Source: Anaerolineaceae bacterium
GTDB lineage: Bacteria > Chloroflexota > Anaerolineae > Anaerolineales > Anaerolineaceae
Reading direction: 5' to 3'
DNA length: 62,788 nucleotides
NCBI GenBank assembly: GCA_016927865.1
Contig: JAFGLU010000111.1
Location: forward strand, 1 to 62,788
The translations under genes were made by a program, and so were the position numbers. The notes below the pieces were generated by a model, which saw only the letters and a list, made by a program, of their open reading frames with translations, was not told the DNA's origin and did no database searches. Shown here one piece after another: positions 59,370-62,788 of this stretch (positions are counted from its first letter, which is position 1; each line of letters starts with the position of its first letter).

Positions 59370-60038
59370 ATGAAAAACTTGCAAAAACTTGGCGGCTTTG
59401 CCGCATTGTACCTGGCAGCCGCATACCTGCTCGGAATCACCCTCTTCTTGGTGGTGTTGGACTATCTCAACATCGTCGACCCGGCCCAAAAGGTGGCACT
59501 CATCGTTGAAAAACAGGCGGTCATCTACACGACCAACCTGTTGATGTACGTCATCTTCGGCTTTGTCCTGGTGGTTTTGGCGCTGGCCCTTTATGAGCGC
59601 TTGAAGAACGCCTCCCCCGCCCTCATCCGCAGCGCGGCGGTCATCGGCTTCATCTGGGCCGGCGCGTTGATTGCCTCTGGCATGGTCTCCAACGCGAGCA
59701 TTGCCCCGGTCGTCGAGCAGTATAGCAAAGACCCCGCCCAGGCAGCTTTGACCTGGGCCACCATCGAAACAGTGACCAACGGCCTGAGCGGCGGCAGCGG
59801 CGAAATTTTGGGCGGCATATTCACCCTCTTGATCAGTCTCGCCGCCTTGCAGATGCGCGGGCTACCCAAAGGATTGAATATCCTGGGGCTGGTCGTTGGC
59901 GCCATCGGGATCATTTCCACCATCCCCGGCTTGAGCGACCTGGCCGGTGTGTTCGGTCTCACCCAAATCCTGTGGTTCGTCTGGGTAGGTTTGGTTCTGC
60001 TGCGCCGCAGCCCTGCCGCGGCCTCCATAAAGGCATAA
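59370..60038 (+). CDS. DUF4386-like membrane protein, second copy
   Basis: 222 residues from the ATG at 59370. NLQKLGGFAALYLAAAYLLG, VLALALYERLKNASPALIRS, VTNGLSGGSGEILGGIFTLL and LQMRGLPKGLNILGLVVGAI match the same membrane family as the preceding gene. It lies 25 bp after it and 3 bp before the dehydrogenase gene, so the three are likely one transcript. Confidence 0.72.
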   Translation: MKNLQKLGGFAALYLAAAYLLGITLFLVVLDYLNIVDPAQKVALIVEKQAVIYTTNLLMYVIFGFVLVVLALALYERLKNASPALIRSAAVIGFIWAGALIASGMVSNASIAPVVEQYSKDPAQAALTWATIETVTNGLSGGSGEILGGIFTLLISLAALQMRGLPKGLNILGLVVGAIGIISTIPGLSDLAGVFGLTQILWFVWVGLVLLRRSPAAASIKA

Positions 60039-60041
60039 ACA

Positions 60042-60980
60042 ATGAAAGCCATTCTTTACAACAAAAGCAATGCCCCCGCTGTTCTGGCGCTGCGCGACGT
60101 AGAAAAACCCACCCCGCGCGAAGACGAAGTGTTGGTCAAGGTCCACTCGGTCTCCGTCAACGCCGCCGACTACCGTTCTATGGCGATGGGCTTGATCCCC
60201 AAGCGCAAGATCTTCGGCGCCGATGTGGCCGGGGTGGTCGAAGCCACCGGAACGAATGTCCGCCGATTCAAAGTTGGCGACGCCGTCTTTGGCGATCTGG
60301 CCGACGCGGGCTTTGGCGGCTTCGCCGAATACGTTGCCGCTCCGGAAAGGCTTCTGGCGCGCAAGCCCGCGGGCGTGTCCTTCGAGCAAGCTGCCGCGCT
60401 GCCTATCTCCGCGCTGACAGCTTTACAGGGTTTACGCGATATTGGCAAAATCCAGCCGGGTATGAAGGTTTTGATCTACGGCGCGGGCGGCGGGGTGGGC
60501 ACCTTTGCCGTGCAGCTCGCCAAGCACTTCGGCGCCCAGGTGACCGCCGTGTGCGGCCCCCATAACACCGAACTGATCTGCGCGCTCGGCGCCGACCGCG
60601 TCATTGATTACACTAAAGAGGACATCACCCAAAGCGGCCAAACGTTCGACCTGATTCTGGGCGTCAACGGCAGCCGCCCCTTGCGCCACTACCAGCGCAT
60701 GCTGGCCCCTAACGGCATCTTCGTTATGGCCGGCGGCGGCTTACCGCAGGTCCTCAAGACCATGCTTCTGGGGCCGTTCATGTCCCTGGGGAACCGCAAA
60801 ATGCGCTTCCTGGCAGCCAAAGCCAATCCCAATGACCTGGACCAGGTCATCCGGCTGGTCGCCGAGGGCAAGATCAAACCCGTCATCGAGCGCACCTACC
60901 CGCTCGAACAAACCCCAGAGGCCGTCGATTACCTCCGCCAGGGCCACGCCCGCGGAAAGGTGGTTATTAACGTGGTGTAA
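60042..60980 (+). CDS. MDR-family NAD(P)-dependent oxidoreductase (quinone oxidoreductase-like)
   Basis: 312 residues. KAILYNKSNAPAVLALRDVE, HSVSVNAADYRSM, FGADVAGVVEATGTNVRRFK and GMKVLIYGAGGGVGTFAVQL (the nucleotide-binding loop, about 144-163) define the quinone-reductase branch of the medium-chain dehydrogenase family. The cysteines that hold catalytic zinc in alcohol dehydrogenases are absent. It ends the plus-strand run begun at 57857. Confidence 0.88.
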   Translation: MKAILYNKSNAPAVLALRDVEKPTPREDEVLVKVHSVSVNAADYRSMAMGLIPKRKIFGADVAGVVEATGTNVRRFKVGDAVFGDLADAGFGGFAEYVAAPERLLARKPAGVSFEQAAALPISALTALQGLRDIGKIQPGMKVLIYGAGGGVGTFAVQLAKHFGAQVTAVCGPHNTELICALGADRVIDYTKEDITQSGQTFDLILGVNGSRPLRHYQRMLAPNGIFVMAGGGLPQVLKTMLLGPFMSLGNRKMRFLAAKANPNDLDQVIRLVAEGKIKPVIERTYPLEQTPEAVDYLRQGHARGKVVINVV

Positions 60981-61005
60981 AGGTTGAAACACTGCCTCAA
61001 TACAT

Positions 61006-61049
61006 GGAAGCCCTTCCGAGGCTGGACATTTCCAGCCCGAAGGGCTTCC
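61006..61049. terminator. Nested hairpin between convergent genes
   Basis: GGAAGCCCTTC (61006-61016) pairs with GAAGGGCTTCC (61039-61049). Inside it GGCTGGA-CATT-TCCAGCC (61020-61037) forms a second stem. It lies between the oxidoreductase stop (60980) and the convergent membrane-protein stop (61082). A short GGGAC/GTCCC repeat follows at 61062-61075. Confidence 0.75.
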
Positions 61050-61081
61050 GTGACCTGAGCAGGGACTTTAGTCCCGCGAAA

Positions 61082-61627
61082 TTAGTCCCCGCGAGCTTCT
61101 TTGCGCACCACGCTCAAGGCGACAAAGGCAAACACGGCGAACACCACAGCGCTGATCCACCCGCCCAGGCTGAACACCTCCGGGCCGTACAGGCCCAGGG
61201 CCGTTCCGCCAAAGATGAGCACGCCCGCCAAGACGCCGAACTGCCACATGCCATACAGGAAGATGAACGGCAGGTAATGCGCCCCCACAATCACCATCGC
61301 CGCCGGGAAGAACCAGTGCGTTTGATGCAGGGTGGCCGCCCCAACCAGGATGAAGCCAATCGGCACCGTGAAGGCAATCTGCATGGCCAGTTGGTCCAGC
61401 GTGTTGCCGGGACTCAACTTGGTAGAGCGCCCCATTAAGCGGAAGATCAACTGGGTGATGGGGAACAAAAACATGCTGACGAAGAACAGCGCCGCCATGC
61501 CCGCGCCCTCCGAAACCCACGTGCCCAACGCGGCGGCCAGCGCCCAAATTGCCGCCGCCACCAACTGTCCCACAAACCCGCCCATGTAGGCCTGGCGCAG
61601 CTCGCGCTGCGCATCTTGAATATTCAT
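61082..61627 (-). CDS. Six-helix membrane protein of unknown function
   Basis: 181 residues. About five or six helices follow a short amphipathic start (NIQDAQRELRQAYMGGFVGQ). Conserved-looking elements are LIFRLMGRSTKLSPGNTLDQ and IVGAHYLPFIFLYGMWQF. It resembles a small uncharacterised family (I think DUF7010), but I am not certain. It lies 37 bp after the hydrolase gene on the same strand. Confidence 0.62.
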   Translation of the reverse strand: MNIQDAQRELRQAYMGGFVGQLVAAAIWALAAALGTWVSEGAGMAALFFVSMFLFPITQLIFRLMGRSTKLSPGNTLDQLAMQIAFTVPIGFILVGAATLHQTHWFFPAAMVIVGAHYLPFIFLYGMWQFGVLAGVLIFGGTALGLYGPEVFSLGGWISAVVFAVFAFVALSVVRKEARGD

Positions 61628-61664
61628 CGATGTATTCTCCTGTGTTTGTTTCGCCGTTCAGGCT

Positions 61665-62492
61665 TTACTTCATCTCCGCCCGCACGCGATCCAGCCATTC
61701 TACCACCAATGCGTGGAATACCTCTTCTTGCTCGATCTGCATGTTATGCCCGGCCTTGTCCAGAATGACAAAGGAGGCCCGCGGGAAATTCTCAATCAAC
61801 TGCCAATGGTCGCGGTATCCAACCAGTGAATCCTGCCGCCCCATCACCATCAGCGTTGGCTGGCGGTAAGGCTGCTCCACCCAGTCCACGTCCTCTGCGT
61901 AAGGCACATGCTTGCTCAGGCTGTGCTCGAGGAAGTCGTAATCGGCGACTTTCAACCCCGGCAGCACATCGCTGGCGAATTTTTCCCACACTCGCCGGGT
62001 CTGCACCACGGTGATGCCGGTGAAGTAACGGCGTTCCTCTTCGGTCAGGCTGTCGACGAAGGCCTCGTCTTTTTCCAATACCTGGAAAGGCGGCAGATGG
62101 TCGCGCAGAGTCTCCTGGCTGGCCACCGGGCAGATCAGCAGCAGCCCCTCCACCAGTGGCTCACGCGCCTTGAGCACGCCTCTGGCCAAATAGCCACCGT
62201 AGGATTCCCCCGCCACCAGGAAGTGCTGCCCCGGCAGAATTCCATCGATGAACTCCAGCACCACGCTCAACATCGCGTCCGAGCCGTCGATCCAGGGTCG
62301 CCCCGGAGTCTTGCCCATCCCCGGCAGATCGAAGTAGATGCGCTGCCAGGGTTGATCCAGTTGCTCAAAGGCCGGTTCCAGGCAGCCTTTCATCAAACGG
62401 TGATCCGGGCTCCACCCGTGAATCATCACCACCGGCATCCCCGAGCCGTGGATTTCGTAGTAGACCGGTATATCCTTCACCATGTATTCCAT
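61665..62492 (-). CDS. Alpha/beta hydrolase
   Basis: 275 residues, GGGAGGG upstream. VVMIHGWSPDHR gives the oxyanion turn, VAGESYGGYLARG the nucleophile elbow (Ser about 97), MGRQDSLVGYRD the acid and DKAGHNMQIEQ the base. No signal peptide. It resembles proline iminopeptidase- and haloalkane-type hydrolases without a decisive marker, so the substrate is open. Confidence 0.85.
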   Translation of the reverse strand: MEYMVKDIPVYYEIHGSGMPVVMIHGWSPDHRLMKGCLEPAFEQLDQPWQRIYFDLPGMGKTPGRPWIDGSDAMLSVVLEFIDGILPGQHFLVAGESYGGYLARGVLKAREPLVEGLLLICPVASQETLRDHLPPFQVLEKDEAFVDSLTEEERRYFTGITVVQTRRVWEKFASDVLPGLKVADYDFLEHSLSKHVPYAEDVDWVEQPYRQPTLMVMGRQDSLVGYRDHWQLIENFPRASFVILDKAGHNMQIEQEEVFHALVVEWLDRVRAEMK

Positions 62493-62558
62493 CGTTCATC
62501 CCTCCCAATCAGAAAATATTTTCTATCATTCCCCAGGGTATTATATCCGAAAACCCCC

Positions 62559-62605
62559 GATATTGATGTATGTGAGGTGCTTCGCACCTCACACACATCA
62601 ATATC
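62559..62605. repeat. Hairpin element upstream of the hydrolase gene
   Basis: GATATTGATGTATGTGAGGT (from 62559) and its partner ending at 62605 form a 22-bp stem with one mismatch, loop TTC. The stem resembles the cores of the 112-bp family (GTGAGGTGC-type tip), but family arms are not recognisable on either side. Confidence 0.65.
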
Positions 62606-62666
62606 AGTTCTCTTGGGTAGTTTGACAATGTCACCTTAAAATTTCGAGCTCTTGGCCCCACCCCCA

Positions 62667-62763
62667 CCCCTCCCCGCTGGCAAAAACTCGCAAAATTTGG
62701 TTCAGGGGCGGGGAGGGGAGAAGATTTCGCAAAAGTGAGGGGCTGAAAGCCCCTCACTTTTGC
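62667..62763. repeat. Nested inverted repeats at the window end
   Basis: CCCCTCCCCGC (62667-62677) pairs with GCGGGGAGGGG (62708-62718), and directly after it GCAAAAGTGAGGGGCT (62729-62744) pairs perfectly with AGCCCCTCACTTTTGC (62748-62763), loop GAA. The last bases of the window (CCCTCCCCCGGCAAA) start a further similar arm. No gene is present from 62493 to the end. Confidence 0.7.
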
Positions 62764-62788
62764 AGAATTCTTTCCCTCCCCCGGCAAA

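Noticed and set aside
62509-62787. Partial gene running off the right end on the minus strand
   Set aside because: The frame consists of translated inverted repeats with no ribosome site or recognisable domain.
1-62788. tRNA, rRNA or riboswitch genes
   Set aside because: I looked for cloverleaf-like arrangements and known leader motifs in the intergenic spaces and saw none that I could support; a covariance-model search would be the decisive test.

Overview
The window looks like a stretch of a Chloroflexota chromosome, probably Anaerolineae-like. This is inferred from gene content, since there is no rRNA or other marker gene. The clues are secreted proteins with TPT-rich linkers, a surface protein ending in YLPLILR, a MalT-type LuxR regulator followed by a small companion protein, an F420-type (DDN-like) reductase, an LplABC-type sugar importer and many stand-alone GNAT, DinB, VOC and DUF3592 genes. 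The DNA is GC-rich and gene-dense. I saw no tRNA, rRNA, CRISPR array, phage gene or transposase gene.

Layout. 1-4.6 kb: tail of a short-chain dehydrogenase, an aminoglycoside-nucleotidyltransferase-like gene whose N-terminus is encoded by an intergenic-type palindromic repeat, a split chromate transporter pair and acetyltransferases. 4.8-15.2 kb: glutathione peroxidase, a secreted subtilase, an LCMT-like methyltransferase, the MalT-like regulator with its small partner, a Tat-type flavodoxin-domain protein, an MBL-fold hydrolase and a pirin with a clear promoter. 15.2-25.7 kb, mostly minus strand: methyltransferases, a GH32 glycosidase with an altered catalytic residue, two TetR units with visible operators, a nitronate monooxygenase, a nitroreductase and an alpha/beta hydrolase. 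25.9-41.5 kb: a NAGPA-type secreted enzyme, a ChoD-like GMC oxidoreductase, a diguanylate cyclase, a GT-C glycosyltransferase, an ion channel, an ABC exporter joined to DppB/DppC-type permeases, an SRPBCC/phytoene-desaturase-like pair and a lipoprotein hydrolase. 41.6-48 kb: a 38-residue lysine-rich protein, a P-loop kinase, the LplABC-type operon with terminator, and an APH-type kinase. 48-62.5 kb: small membrane proteins, an NfeD-flotillin operon, a large beta-helix surface protein, DinB and DHFR-like genes, an XRE-regulated membrane-protein run and another hydrolase.

The most notable structure is not a gene. At least three intact copies (18411-18522, 25742-25853, 48029-48139) and several older or collapsed ones (4638-4749, 8472-8521, 11319-11399, 37348-37459, 42663-42722) belong to a short mobile-element-like family. 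Its features are about 112 bp length, ends of the form GTWACTACTCAG, a 25-27 bp near-perfect hairpin core, and 8-bp direct repeats of the target on both sides (CATTTATC and TTATCTTG are exact). The hairpin tip differs in sequence between copies but stays self-complementary. Two copies have lost the whole core while keeping both arms. A source transposase is not in the window; the 8-bp duplication and GTAA-type ends suggest an IS66-like enzyme, which is inference.
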